Shown: positions 42,052 to 51,938, counted from the first letter of the stretch. The stretch: 64,000 nucleotides of DNA from Aestuariibius insulae (GCF_040783535.2 NZ_JBFONW020000002.1:186001-250000); one strand, 5' to 3'. The notes: generated from the letters alone by a model not told the origin. Made by a program: numbers and translations.

Positions 42052-42366
42052 ATGAACCCGATTGTTATAGGTTTCGTTTGGGGAGGCGTTTTTTCTTCAG
42101 TCTTGGCTTTCCTAAACCTCCATTATGACGCAATCGCTGAGGCCAATGGCGGCACCCCATTTGAAAGTCCAATCTTTCTTGGATCACTCGGTTTTTTGGC
42201 GCTGACCGCTCTGCTAATCGTTGTGATGTTGCTAAGTGGTATCCTGCTTGCCCTTGTTGGCAGGGGAAGCCCACGCCGTTGGCGCATCTTGGCCAGCTTC
42301 TTTGTTGGTCTCGCGGTTGGCCCTATGGCTGCAAGGCTTATCGAAGCTGGTGCGGTTCAACTGTGA
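42052..42366 (+). CDS. small membrane protein in the suf operon
   Basis: 104 residues with three hydrophobic segments (about 4-22, 44-70 and 80-96) separated by short polar loops. No named family recognised. The ATG at 42052 is preceded by GGAGATCTGTC. It lies 80 bases after sufB and 41 bases before the YbjQ-like gene, in the same direction, so it is transcribed with the suf genes. A role in Fe-S assembly is not implied by the sequence. Confidence 0.72.
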   Translation: MNPIVIGFVWGGVFSSVLAFLNLHYDAIAEANGGTPFESPIFLGSLGFLALTALLIVVMLLSGILLALVGRGSPRRWRILASFFVGLAVGPMAARLIEAGAVQL

Positions 42367-42407
42367 TCCCGGCACAGCGGCCCGAGGAGCATGAGGAAGA
42401 TGATGCG

Positions 42408-42725
42408 ATGATTGTAACAACGACACCATCAATCGAAGGTCAAACCATTCTATCTTATCACGGCGTGGTGGTTGGAGAGGCTATTCTTGGTGCGAATGTC
42501 TTTCGCGATGTCTTTGCCCAGATCACCGATATCGTCGGAGGCCGCTCAGGCGCGTATGAGCGATCCCTGGGGGAGGCGCGCGATACGGCAATGCGCGAGC
42601 TTGAAGAGCGTGCAGCTGAAAAAGGCGCGAATGCGGTCGTGGGCGTGGATCTCGATTACGAGGTTATCAATAACATGCTAATGGTCTCTGCCTCCGGGAC
42701 GGCGGTCCGGGTTAGACGGGAGTGA
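42408..42725 (+). CDS. YbjQ/UPF0145 family protein
   Basis: 105-residue protein of the YbjQ (UPF0145, heavy-metal-binding-like) family: MIVTTTPSIEGQTILSYHGVVVGEAILGANVFRDVFAQITDIVGGRSGAYERSL and EKGANAVVGVDLDYE. These proteins form homopentamers; their function is unknown. It lies inside the suf operon between sufB and sufC. The ATG at 42408 gives the full domain. Confidence 0.9.
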   Translation: MIVTTTPSIEGQTILSYHGVVVGEAILGANVFRDVFAQITDIVGGRSGAYERSLGEARDTAMRELEERAAEKGANAVVGVDLDYEVINNMLMVSASGTAVRVRRE

Positions 42726-42859
42726 CCTTGTGATCCTCGCCAGTTCAGCCGACCACCGTAATCGCGTGACGCGCTGCCGTGCGTGCGCCTTGTCGCTGCC
42801 CCTTTTTCGCCACGACCGCGGATTAATCGGTACGAGACAGGTCGACGGACGGGCGCATC

Positions 42860-43378
42860 ATGACATCAACCACCTTTGCAACTCAGCAGAAAGTTTTTGC
42901 AAAGCGCATGAAGCGCATCGAGAGTGGTCGAAATCGTCGTTGGAAAGATCCCAATACCGGCTTCACCGTCACCAAGAAGGCCGGAGCGAAGAAGTCGATG
43001 CCGTCTCCGCCGTCTTTCGTTCGGTCCGTCATCGTCGGAGTCGCGGTTCTTCTGATCGCGCGTTACGCGCTTTTTCAGGCGGAAATTTACGCACCCGAAG
43101 ATGTCTTGGCCTACGCGGCGGGTTATATGCCCATCATTGTGGTGGCTTTCCCGCTCTTCTTGCTTCTGACCGTGCGGATGATGTTTGGGCGGCGTGGGTT
43201 TCTGTCCCTTTTGATGCAGGCCGGAACCGTCATTCTGGGCGCGGCCGCCTTGCACAACGCGGTCTGGCTTGCGCCGGACGTCTTCCTTCAAGTCTTTTCT
43301 CCCGAATGGGTGAGCAGCGTGAAGGCAAGCGCGGAGCCTGGCACGCTGGTTCTGGGATCGCTGACCTACCGGCTTTGA
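42860..43378 (+). CDS. hypothetical membrane protein in the suf operon
   Basis: 172 residues. A basic N-terminal region of about 50 residues (FAKRMKRIESGRNRRWKDPNTGFTV, rich in Arg/Lys) precedes three hydrophobic segments (about 52-68, 82-105 and 115-135). No named family recognised. The basic N-terminus would face the cytoplasm and could contact nucleic acid or acidic lipids, but that is speculation. Same direction as sufB and sufC, 121 bases before sufC. Confidence 0.7.
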   Translation: MTSTTFATQQKVFAKRMKRIESGRNRRWKDPNTGFTVTKKAGAKKSMPSPPSFVRSVIVGVAVLLIARYALFQAEIYAPEDVLAYAAGYMPIIVVAFPLFLLLTVRMMFGRRGFLSLLMQAGTVILGAAALHNAVWLAPDVFLQVFSPEWVSSVKASAEPGTLVLGSLTYRL

Positions 43379-43499
43379 CCCTCGCCGCATCCGCGGCATT
43401 CCCCTATATCCAACACAACACGCTCTGCACGGATCCCAGTCCGTATGCGGAGCGATTTCTTTTGGCGCGACGCCGTTCGATGACAAGCAGGAGAGCACT

Positions 43500-44254
<755 letters not shown>

Positions 44255-44255
<1 letters not shown>

Positions 44256-45547
44256 TGCAGGCTTTGCGTGAATTGAAGCAATCGACGACCCAGACACGTC
44301 TTTCGGGCCTCAAGTTCGAGAATGGCTCGGTCTGGGCCAACCAAAGCCGCTCTGCCGCGCGCGACAGGGTTTTAGATATGGGCCTTCCACATAAACGCGA
44401 TGAATACTGGAAGTTCAGTGATCCAGCTTCGTTGGTAGATATGTCTGTTAAACCCGCGGCTCTCCTCGAAACGGATGAGACAGCCGTCTTTGGAGAGATC
44501 GATCGTCTTAAGGTTGTGTTTGTCGACGGGGTTTTTGACGCCGACGCTTCGGACCCGCTCGAGATGGAGAATTTAGAAATTCTTCGGCTATCAGATGTCT
44601 TTAACCATGACATCCATTGGGCGAAGGATCTCTACGGCGTTCTTGAAGCTCGCGGTCAGTCCCCGGTCGAGCGGCCTCTGGCGGCGCTCAATACGGCCTT
44701 TGCTACCGACGGTATCGTGATACGAGCGACAGGTCAGGTCTCAAAGCCGATCAATTTGATCTATCACCATAAGAACAAGCAGTCAGACGCAATTCTGCAT
44801 CATGTCGTCAAGGTTGAGGAAGGAGCAGAGCTTACCATCCTGGAAACCGGTCCAGCCGCCGCCCGGTTTAACAAGGTGATGGAAGCCGATATCGCCGATA
44901 GCGGCAAGTTTCACCATGTGCGTGCACAGGGTCGAGATCATGAGCGTCGCGCCATTACAGGCATGTTCGCGCGTCTTGGGACGAAGAGCTCTTTCAAGTC
45001 TTTCACGTTAACGGCGAATGGAGTGCTGACGCGAAACGAATGCGTGATCGAACTGACCGGTGACGACGCGATTGCACATGTCGCTGGCGCTGCAGTCGGT
45101 GATGGCAACGATTTTCATCACGACGACACCATTTTCATCACTCATGATGCTGTCAACTGCGAGAGCCGCCAGGTTTTCAAGAAAGTTCTGCGAAATGGGG
45201 CGGTTGGTGTCTTTCAGGGCAAGATTCTAGTTAAGGAAGGCGCTCAAAAGACGGATGGCTACCAGATTAGTCAATCGCTTCTACTAGACGGCGACAGCCA
45301 GTTTCTGGCTAAGCCAGAACTCGAAATCTATGCAGATGACGTCATTTGTTCCCACGGATCGACCTCTGGAGCGATTGATGAAGAGGCGTTGTTTTATCTT
45401 CGTTCACGAGGCATTGAGACGGCAAAGGCAACCGATCTCCTAACCTTGGCTTTCCTGGCGGAAGCGCTGGATGAAATCGAGGATGAGGCCCTCGCAGACG
45501 ATCTGCGTTTCCGCCTCGAATCTTGGCTCGCCCGTCGTAGCAGCTAG
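44255..45547 (+). CDS. sufD: Fe-S cluster assembly protein SufD
   Basis: 430-residue SufD. The conserved C-terminal region shows KILVKEGAQKTDGYQISQSLLLDGDSQFLAKPELEIYADDV, CSHGSTSGAIDEEALFYLRSRGI and the histidine-containing core used for cluster binding with SufB. The N-terminal helical part (GLPHKRDEYWKFSDPASL) is typical. Translation starts at the ATG at 44255 overlapping the sufC stop. The TAG stop overlaps the next GTG start. Confidence 0.96.
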
Positions 45548-46038
45548 TGTCTGTCTTCCGCGATATATTCAGAAGCTGGAGATCGCCTCGGACAATCGTC
45601 CGGGGCCTTCTTGCCCGTGGACATCGGGAAGACAGGGCGATCGCCTACCTCATGATCAGTTGCTTCTTGATCTTTATCGCGCAGCTCCCCCGCCTCGCGA
45701 GGACCGCCCATTTGGATAGCATCGATCTAGATAGACTGGTCGCATACGAGTTCATGGCATGGCTCATCATCTGGCCGCTTGCATTCTATGGCCTTGCCGG
45801 TTTGTCGCACATCGCCGCAAGGATGCTCGGCGGTCGTGGAAATTGGTTCTCCGCACGTCTTGCATTGTTCTGGGCGCTTCTAGCCGCCACCCCAGCGGCC
45901 CTGCTTTATGGTTTGACGATGGGACTTATTGGACCCGGCCCACAAGCCTCACTGACCGGCTTTATCTGGTTGTTGGGTCTCGCTTGGATCTGGTTGTCGG
46001 GACTAGTCGAGGCTGAAACGCAGGAGGCTACCATCTAA
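45547..46038 (+). CDS. YIP1-family membrane protein A
   Basis: 163-residue polytopic protein of the YIP1 family type found in suf operons of Rhodobacterales. Starts at a GTG overlapping the sufD stop. About four hydrophobic segments (about 34-50, 67-90, 103-128 and 133-153). Function unknown; no catalytic residues visible. It overlaps the next gene by one base (TAATG). Confidence 0.75.
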   Translation: MSVFRDIFRSWRSPRTIVRGLLARGHREDRAIAYLMISCFLIFIAQLPRLARTAHLDSIDLDRLVAYEFMAWLIIWPLAFYGLAGLSHIAARMLGGRGNWFSARLALFWALLAATPAALLYGLTMGLIGPGPQASLTGFIWLLGLAWIWLSGLVEAETQEATI

Positions 46039-46628
46039 TGCTGCTAAGCTCGCCTGTTGTAGGACAGCTCCTACGAGAAACGGTTATAAGACCATCGTAC
46101 GCGGCGCGACGGCTGATTGACCTACGTCTTTCCGGCGAGGCGATTTGGACAGCTCTGGCGCTTGTCGCTGTCTTGAGTGTGCTTGCGGTTGCCGTTTGGC
46201 AATTGGTTCTCCCGGTTACATCCCAAGAGGGAATGATCGCAGCTGGTCCAATGGTCATGGGGGTCATCGTTGCATCAGTGACAATCGCGCTGGCTTTTGT
46301 AATCTACTATCTTGGTCTTGCGATGGGAGGATCTGGCGGCTTTGCCGCAGCCCTGACACTTGTTGTCTGGTTCCAGTTCTTCACGACTGTTCTTCAGATG
46401 TTGCAGCTTCCAATTGCCTTGGTTACGCCAACCCTGGCGAGCGGGATCACCGTGCTCGCTATGGGCGTGGCAATCTGGGTCATGGTTAATTTCGTGAATG
46501 TCCTACATGGATTTCAGAGTTTGGCGCAGGCAGGTGTCTTATTGATCCTTGCCTTCGTCGGCATGGCGCTTGGACTTGGCTTTATTTTGACCCTGATAGG
46601 GGTTTCTGTTCCCGGAGGGGCCCCATGA
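46038..46628 (+). CDS. YIP1-family membrane protein B
   Basis: 196-residue polytopic protein with about five membrane segments (about 34-58, 66-95, 106-125, 132-155 and 163-188), rich in Ala, Val and Leu. It resembles the YIP1 family more strongly than its neighbour, and the two may work as a pair. It begins in overlap with the previous gene and ends in overlap with the sufS start (ATGA), so its translation is coupled to sufS. Confidence 0.77.
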   Translation: MLLSSPVVGQLLRETVIRPSYAARRLIDLRLSGEAIWTALALVAVLSVLAVAVWQLVLPVTSQEGMIAAGPMVMGVIVASVTIALAFVIYYLGLAMGGSGGFAAALTLVVWFQFFTTVLQMLQLPIALVTPTLASGITVLAMGVAIWVMVNFVNVLHGFQSLAQAGVLLILAFVGMALGLGFILTLIGVSVPGGAP

Positions 46629-47848
46629 GTTACGACGTTGAAGCGATCCGAGCAGACTTCCCTATCCTGAGCCGGATGGTGAATGACAAGCCGCTTGTCT
46701 ATCTCGATAATGGCGCATCCGCTCAGAAACCGCAGGTTGTGATCGACGCTATCAACACTGCGTATTCGATGGAATATTCCAATGTGCATCGCGGTTTGCA
46801 CTACCTCTCAAATCTCGCGACCGAAAATTATGAGGCGGTCCGGGGAAAGATTGCCAGATTCCTGAATGCACCTTCCGAAGTAGAGATCGTACTCACTACT
46901 GGAACGACCGAGGCCATCAATCTCATCTCGTATGGTTGGGCTGCCCCGCGGATGAAGACGGGCGATGAGATCATTCTCACCGTTATGGAGCATCATGCGA
47001 ATATAGTACCTTGGCATCTGCTTCGAGAGCGGAACGGCGTGAAGTTGGTTTGGGTGGACGTGGATGCGGCCGGAGCACTTGATCCACAAAGGGTCCTAGA
47101 TGCCATTACGCCGCGCACAAAATTGATCGCTATTTCTCATCTGTCGAATGTTCTAGGCACCAAGGTCGACGTGAAGGCGATTTGCGATGGCGCAAGAGAA
47201 AAGGGTGTCCCTGTATTGGTCGACGGTTCGCAGGCGGCCGTCCATCATAAGGTCGATGTGACAGATCTTGGCTGCGATTTCTATGCAATTACAGGCCACA
47301 AGCTCTACGGTCCCTCCGGATCCGGCGCAATTTACATTCGCAAAGAGCGGCAGGACGAAATGCAGCCCTTCATGGGCGGCGGCGATATGATTCACGAGGT
47401 GACAAAAGAAGACGTGAGCTGGAATGATCCGCCGATGAAGTTCGAAGCGGGCACTCCAGGCATCGTTCAGACAATCGGGTTTGGCGTAGCGCTTGATTAC
47501 ATGACATCTCTTGGAATGGACCGGATCGCGGCCCACGAGGACAACCTTCGGGACTACGCGACAGAGAGGCTCTCTGGCCTCAACTGGCTAAACGTTCAAG
47601 GAACGACACCTGACAAGGGCGCGATCTTCTCCTTCACACTTGATGGTGCGGCTCATGCGCATGATATCTCGACGGTTCTTGACAAGAAGGGGATCGCAGT
47701 TCGGGCTGGACATCACTGCGCTCAGCCTTTGATGGATCACCTCGGGGTTCCAGCAACCTGCAGAGCAAGCTTTGGTCTCTACAACACCCGAGAAGAAGTC
47801 GATGTCCTGGTGGAAGCGCTGGAGCTTTGCCACGAGCTTTTCGCCTAA
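46625..47848 (+). CDS. sufS: cysteine desulfurase SufS
   Basis: 407-residue group II desulfurase. N-terminus VEAIRADFPILSRMVNDKPLVYLDNGASAQKPQVVIDAI, PLP lysine Lys226 in FYAITGHKLYGPSGSGAIYIRK, RAGHHCAQPLMDHLGV and catalytic Cys379 in PATCRASFGLYNT. In most systems SufS needs a sulfur acceptor (SufE or SufU); neither is found in this operon. Last gene of the operon, 78 bases before tRNA-Arg. Confidence 0.96.
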   Translation: MSYDVEAIRADFPILSRMVNDKPLVYLDNGASAQKPQVVIDAINTAYSMEYSNVHRGLHYLSNLATENYEAVRGKIARFLNAPSEVEIVLTTGTTEAINLISYGWAAPRMKTGDEIILTVMEHHANIVPWHLLRERNGVKLVWVDVDAAGALDPQRVLDAITPRTKLIAISHLSNVLGTKVDVKAICDGAREKGVPVLVDGSQAAVHHKVDVTDLGCDFYAITGHKLYGPSGSGAIYIRKERQDEMQPFMGGGDMIHEVTKEDVSWNDPPMKFEAGTPGIVQTIGFGVALDYMTSLGMDRIAAHEDNLRDYATERLSGLNWLNVQGTTPDKGAIFSFTLDGAAHAHDISTVLDKKGIAVRAGHHCAQPLMDHLGVPATCRASFGLYNTREEVDVLVEALELCHELFA

Positions 47849-47926
47849 CCGGATTGGCCGGGTATAGGGCGTCGTCTTGAATTTGCGATTGTCGACTTTG
47901 GCTCTATCCCATATAGCGATGCGAGT

Positions 47927-48003
<77 letters not shown>

Positions 48004-48223
48004 CTTGCTTGAGCGAACTGCGTGCAAGGTCTTGGCTCCCGATCAGATCATCTCAGGACTTTTGTCGATATCTTGATTTCAGACACATTAATCGCGCAGT
48101 AGCTATCGAAGATCCGCTTATCTCGCAAAGATCTCGCACTATATAGCAAATCTTGAGCCTGACGCATCGAAGACTTTAACCTTTATCGAAAGCCCAGGAT
48201 CCAAATGGTGATCGTAGCCGATC

Positions 48224-48724
48224 CTACCATTCATAAATTTCCATCTCATCAGCTGTGATCGCATAGCCCGTCTGACCCAGGTCCGTTGACTGAAGCTGGG
48301 TCCGCATCGTGCCGATCACCCATACCGCGTCCCATAATCGATCTCCCGGCCAAGGCTGCTCCGTATGAGCGAGGACAAGCTGATTTGCGGGGGGGGGAGG
48401 AACATGGATACAAGCCCCAATATACGGAACTAGCATAAAATCGGTTACGCCTTCAGAACTGAGATCCAGCGGAATGATGAATCCTGGCATCTTGATGTAG
48501 GCCCCATCCAGCTCTTCGTTCAACTTCACCCCATTCGCATCATAAATCGGGTTCCAGGTATCATTGATCTCGTCAAGCTCGCCTTCACCGATGATTTCGG
48601 AATAGGGCACACCGGGCGGGATTAGGTCCTCCCACATGATCTCTCGCGGGCTTGCCGCACGCACCAAGCTTGGCGTCATAAACGAGGCAGAGAGTAGTGT
48701 TAAAAGGGTTCTGCGAGTCGGCAT
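48224..48724 (-). CDS. DUF3299 protein (ZrgE-like) of the zrg zinc locus
   Basis: 166 residues with an N-terminal export signal containing twin arginines (MPTRRTLLTLLSASFMTPSLVRAA). The mature part carries the DUF3299 hallmark MLVPYIGACIHVPPPPANQL and PGFIIPLDLSSEGVTDF. The family is exported and typically encoded with DUF2796 proteins and a LolD/FtsX-like ABC pair. A run of nine G at 48389-48397 encodes the proline stretch and leaves the frame intact. It is the last gene of the zrg-like operon, 22 bases after the permease stop. Confidence 0.85.
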   Translation of the reverse strand: MPTRRTLLTLLSASFMTPSLVRAASPREIMWEDLIPPGVPYSEIIGEGELDEINDTWNPIYDANGVKLNEELDGAYIKMPGFIIPLDLSSEGVTDFMLVPYIGACIHVPPPPANQLVLAHTEQPWPGDRLWDAVWVIGTMRTQLQSTDLGQTGYAITADEMEIYEW

Positions 48725-48746
48725 CCGGGGTACTTCGCTCCAGTCA

Positions 48747-49997
48747 TCAGTTCTTTACCATCATGCCATCAGCGACGGACATTCTGTAGGCCCTAAGCGC
48801 AGGAGCGAGGCTCACGATTGCGCCAGCGAAGATTACTGCGAGGATCGCTACAATCTCGTAGCTCCCAGGTGCTTCTATCGGCAGCCAAAGACCGAAGGCT
48901 TGGTCGACAAGAGGTTGCGCGATTATCAGTCCGATATAGAGAAACCCCAGACCAAGAAGAGCGCCGATAGCCGCTGTCATCATCGCTTCAAAAACAAGCA
49001 TACTCATAATAGTGCGGGGGCGCGCGCCCATAGCCCTAAAGATTGCCATCTCGCGCCGTCGCTCATTCAGGCTGGAAAAAATCGTTGCCATCATTCCGAT
49101 AAGCGCCGTGACAACCACCATGGCCGAGACAGCAAGAAGCGCTGTTTCGGCAATCCCCACAATGCTCCAGAGTTCTTGCAGTGCAACACCTGGCAAGATC
49201 GCCAGCAAGGGCTCCTCAGGGTACTCATTTATGCTTCGCTGGAGCGCAAAGGTCTGTAGCGGGCTCTCGACGCCGACCAGAGCTGCTGTCACAGCTTTTG
49301 GCGTTAAATCCATTTGTCGAATGACATCAACTGGTGTGGATTGGCCTGGAATTTGGGATCCGCTTCGCCAGTCAACGTGAATAGCTTCTATGGCCTCCAG
49401 ACTTACGATCAACGTTCGATCTACCGGTGTCCCGGTTCTCTCAAGAATTCCGGAAATCTGAAACGGCTGATCCTTGTGTTCAGTAAACGAGGCCAGACCA
49501 TGGGCGACTACAATCGGATCTCCGATACTGTAGTTCAAAGTCGCGGCCACTTCGGCTCCGATGACAGTATCGAAAAGATCCTCCATGATCTTCCCTTGAG
49601 CAAAAGCGAGCGATCTGCCCTGCCGATACTTGTAATGCTCAAAAAAGGCCGGATCCGTACCCATGACGCGAAATTGCCTGTGACTATCACCTAAGGAAAT
49701 CGGAACGATCCAGTCAACTTCGCGCCGAGATGCGATGTCTTGATAGCTTTGCCACGTCACATTATTTGTGGCATTGCCAATTCGGAAGACAGAATAAAGC
49801 AAAAGCTGAACCGATCCGGATCTTGCGCCAACGATCAGATCGGTTCCCGATATCGTATCGGCAAAGCTCGCCTTCGCGCCAGTGCGTACCTTTTCGACAC
49901 CCAGAAACAGGGCAACTGAAAGAGCAATGGCAAGAATAGTCATTCCCACAGTCATTGACCGAGCAATAAGAGAGGCAAGAGCAAGCCTTGCAATCAC
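48747..49997 (-). CDS. ABC transporter permease, FtsX/MacB type (ZrgC-like position)
   Basis: 416-residue permease with one N-terminal and three C-terminal membrane helices around a large periplasmic domain (about 45-280), the FtsX/MacB/LolC layout. The C-terminal cytoplasmic motif NERRREMAIFRAMGARPRTIMSMLVFEA is characteristic. Such transporters usually move or extract substrates at the periplasmic face rather than form an import channel, which is interesting in a zinc locus. Starts with a GTG overlapping the ATPase stop by four bases. Confidence 0.88.
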   Translation of the reverse strand: MIARLALASLIARSMTVGMTILAIALSVALFLGVEKVRTGAKASFADTISGTDLIVGARSGSVQLLLYSVFRIGNATNNVTWQSYQDIASRREVDWIVPISLGDSHRQFRVMGTDPAFFEHYKYRQGRSLAFAQGKIMEDLFDTVIGAEVAATLNYSIGDPIVVAHGLASFTEHKDQPFQISGILERTGTPVDRTLIVSLEAIEAIHVDWRSGSQIPGQSTPVDVIRQMDLTPKAVTAALVGVESPLQTFALQRSINEYPEEPLLAILPGVALQELWSIVGIAETALLAVSAMVVVTALIGMMATIFSSLNERRREMAIFRAMGARPRTIMSMLVFEAMMTAAIGALLGLGFLYIGLIIAQPLVDQAFGLWLPIEAPGSYEIVAILAVIFAGAIVSLAPALRAYRMSVADGMMVKN

Positions 49998-50689
49998 GCG
50001 GGCACCCGCCCGACTTTGGCAATATCTTCCATGTTAATAACGCGGTCGAAAAACTCACCTAGACGAGGATCGTGGCTTACCATCAAAAGAGAGGTGCCGT
50101 GTTCCTTGATCTGTTGAAATAGCAGATCCAGGAAGCCAGCCTGACTATCAACATCAAGCGCAGATGTTGGTTCATCGGCGACAATCAAGGGAGGGTAGCC
50201 AATCAAAGCGCGTGCGACAGCAACACGCTGCTGCTGACCGACACTAAGCTTTTCCGCTGATAAATGTTCGATGCCGTCAGGGAGACCAAGTGCAGAGCAA
50301 AATCGCAAAGCTTCGTTTGCGATGTTACCCGCTCGTTTTCGACGCTCTGGGGCGAAACGAAGGGGCAACAAGATATTGTCCATCACGCTTCCAAAAGGGA
50401 GCAGATTGAACTGCTGAAAAATGACCCCGATATACTCTGCGCGAAGCCGGTCCCGTGCTCCACGAGACAAAGCTGTCAACTCAGTCTCCGCAATCTCTAT
50501 GCTGCCACTGCTTGGTAAAACAATACCACAGATCAATGACAGAAGCGTCGACTTTCCCGACCCGCTTCGACCTAGTAGTAAAATCGTCTCACCCTTATTT
50601 GCCTCTAAGCGAGGCACCTCAATGGAAAAGCCGCCCGAACCCTTCCACTGATAGGCGACGTCTGACAGCTTCAGTACCGTTTCGGTCAC
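49994..50689 (-). CDS. ABC transporter ATP-binding protein, LolD/MacB type
   Basis: 231-residue ATPase. Walker A LGRSGSGKSTLLSLICG, Q-loop FQQFNLLPFG, signature KLSVGQQQRVAVARALI (LSVGQ rather than LSGGQ), Walker B LIVADEPTSALD and H-loop MVSHDPRL. Pairs with the adjacent FtsX-like permease. GTG start overlapping the zrgA stop by four bases, so the three genes are translationally coupled. Confidence 0.92.
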   Translation of the reverse strand: MTETVLKLSDVAYQWKGSGGFSIEVPRLEANKGETILLLGRSGSGKSTLLSLICGIVLPSSGSIEIAETELTALSRGARDRLRAEYIGVIFQQFNLLPFGSVMDNILLPLRFAPERRKRAGNIANEALRFCSALGLPDGIEHLSAEKLSVGQQQRVAVARALIGYPPLIVADEPTSALDVDSQAGFLDLLFQQIKEHGTSLLMVSHDPRLGEFFDRVINMEDIAKVGRVPA

Positions 50690-51288
50690 ACGTCCTGGCG
50701 CCCGAGACTGAGCTGGGGTTCGGCAGATTCCACATTGTAAGCTTGCGCGCCTGACGCCGTAATAAGCTGCACATTCACCTCCTTCGCATTTGGGAAGACC
50801 TCAAAGAAGGCAAAGTCAATCTCTGTCAGTGCAGAAGAGTTCTCACAATCGAACACGTAACTGGCATGAAATTCGGTATGACCGGCTTCCTCAGCATGCG
50901 CTTCGTGATCTGCATCTGCATGATCATGCGCGTCATGATCGTGATCGTGTCCATGATCTTCATGGTCGTCGTGTTCGCTCTCCAAATCAACGCGAGCTTC
51001 CGTCACGGTACAAGCTGCTGAACTTGGAAAGACAAACAGATCAAGCGGTGTCTTGAGCGTTTCGAGCGTCGTCTCAATTGCAGCAAGATCCGCGTCACTC
51101 TCGGCGGCATATTCAAAGCCGACTATGTCCGCGCCGGGTGCATGGAAGTCTACAGTAACGGTGCTGCCATCGATCGCCATGTCGAAGGTGCTGGTGCCGT
51201 GTTCATGAGCATCGAGTTGACGTGTGTCTTCGGCCAGAACTGGGCTGGTTGCGAAAAAGACGATGGCGGTAAGGGTATGTTTTTTCAT
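50686..51288 (-). CDS. zrgA: ZrgA-family (DUF2796) periplasmic zinc uptake protein
   Basis: 200 residues. A signal peptide (KKHTLTAIVFFATSPVLA) is followed by RQLDAHEHGTSTFDMAIDGSTVTVDFHAPGADIVGFEY, the DUF2796/ZrgA signature. A His/Asp-rich stretch (about residues 110-145, with repeated HDH and HAD elements) is the likely zinc-binding region, and a beta-rich C-terminal part follows. In Vibrio cholerae the zrg genes form a second zinc acquisition system repressed by Zur. The ATG at 51288 begins the signal peptide; the open frame upstream crosses the fur-like gene and is not used. Confidence 0.85.
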   Translation of the reverse strand: MKKHTLTAIVFFATSPVLAEDTRQLDAHEHGTSTFDMAIDGSTVTVDFHAPGADIVGFEYAAESDADLAAIETTLETLKTPLDLFVFPSSAACTVTEARVDLESEHDDHEDHGHDHDHDAHDHADADHEAHAEEAGHTEFHASYVFDCENSSALTEIDFAFFEVFPNAKEVNVQLITASGAQAYNVESAEPQLSLGRQDV

Positions 51289-51316
51289 GGGATCCAGACT
51301 GCATTTATGTAGATGA

Positions 51317-51703
51317 TCAATCTCTGCAACTCGCACATTGCCCTCGAATTTCGACAATATGTCGATCAGCCCGAAAGGCACTTTTCCTCGTGAGTTCTTG
51401 AAGTTTCGCCACAAGCTCACCTCCGTCATGTTCTTCGACCGATCCGCAATCTCCGCAGACGGCAAGAACCGGAACACCATCCTCATGATGACATTGGCAA
51501 CACACGAAAGCCCTACTAGACTCAAGCCGATGAACGCGGCCCTGATCGGTCAGGGCAGAGAGGGCGCGATAGACTGTCGGCGGCGCAATGCCGGGCTCAT
51601 GCATCTGAAGCTTTTCAAGGATTTGATAGGCAGTCATTGGCGTCTTGCCATCCTTCAAAAGGGTCAAAACATCATCTTGCCGAACGACAGCCTGCTTCCT
51701 CAA
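51317..51703 (-). CDS. second Fur-family regulator (Zur-like) heading the zrg locus
   Basis: 128-residue Fur-family protein, shorter than the Zur at 32382-32846. Winged helix KTPMTAYQILEKLQMHEPGIAPPTVYRALSALTDQGRVHRLE, structural cysteines CGDCGS and CASC, and an extra CCQCHH segment that could bind metal. Sits 28 bases upstream of zrgA in the same direction and behind a Zur-like operator. It may be a zinc-responsive paralogue of Zur; whether it is Zur proper or a second regulator cannot be decided from sequence. Confidence 0.87.
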   Translation of the reverse strand: MRKQAVVRQDDVLTLLKDGKTPMTAYQILEKLQMHEPGIAPPTVYRALSALTDQGRVHRLESSRAFVCCQCHHEDGVPVLAVCGDCGSVEEHDGGELVAKLQELTRKSAFRADRHIVEIRGQCASCRD

Positions 51704-51730
51704 TCGAACATCTCCCTACATGCTCTGGAT

Positions 51731-51749
51731 GTATCTTATAATATAACAA
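51731..51749. promoter_or_regulatory. Zur-like operator upstream of the zrg operon
   Basis: The core CTTATAATATAAC (51735-51747) matches the alphaproteobacterial Zur consensus GTTATAATATAAC at 12 of 13 positions. It is 32 bases upstream of the Fur-like start codon. It resembles the box between zur and znuA (32885-32901), suggesting that the same regulator controls both zinc loci. Confidence 0.78.
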
Positions 51750-51774
51750 AAGAAAAACCATACAGATAGGAGGC

Positions 51775-51861
51775 ATGCGCGTCTTCTCGCCTCTTCTCAA
51801 TCCGATTGGTCGAAAACTTGCGCAGATGGCCAGATACATCGCGGAAAGAATATACCACTAA
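51775..51861 (+). CDS. possible 28-residue peptide divergent from the zrg operon
   Basis: A 28-codon frame (begins MRVFSPLLNPIGRKLAQMAR) starts just right of the Zur-like operator on the plus strand. AGGAGG at 51768-51773 is a perfect Shine-Dalgarno but ends only one base before the ATG, which is too close for normal initiation. The peptide would be basic and amphipathic. No homologue known to me. Low-confidence candidate for a zinc-controlled small protein. Confidence 0.2.
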   Translation: MRVFSPLLNPIGRKLAQMARYIAERIYH

Positions 51862-51938
51862 GATGGCAGCTCATAGACGTAGCTTGTCTCGCTACGAACT
51901 CTCAAGTGGGCTCATCGACTAGGCAGCGGGCTTCAGAG

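Noticed and set aside
48389..48397. Run of nine G as a frameshift in the DUF3299 gene
   Set aside because: The frame on both sides is the same and the run encodes the proline stretch found in the family.
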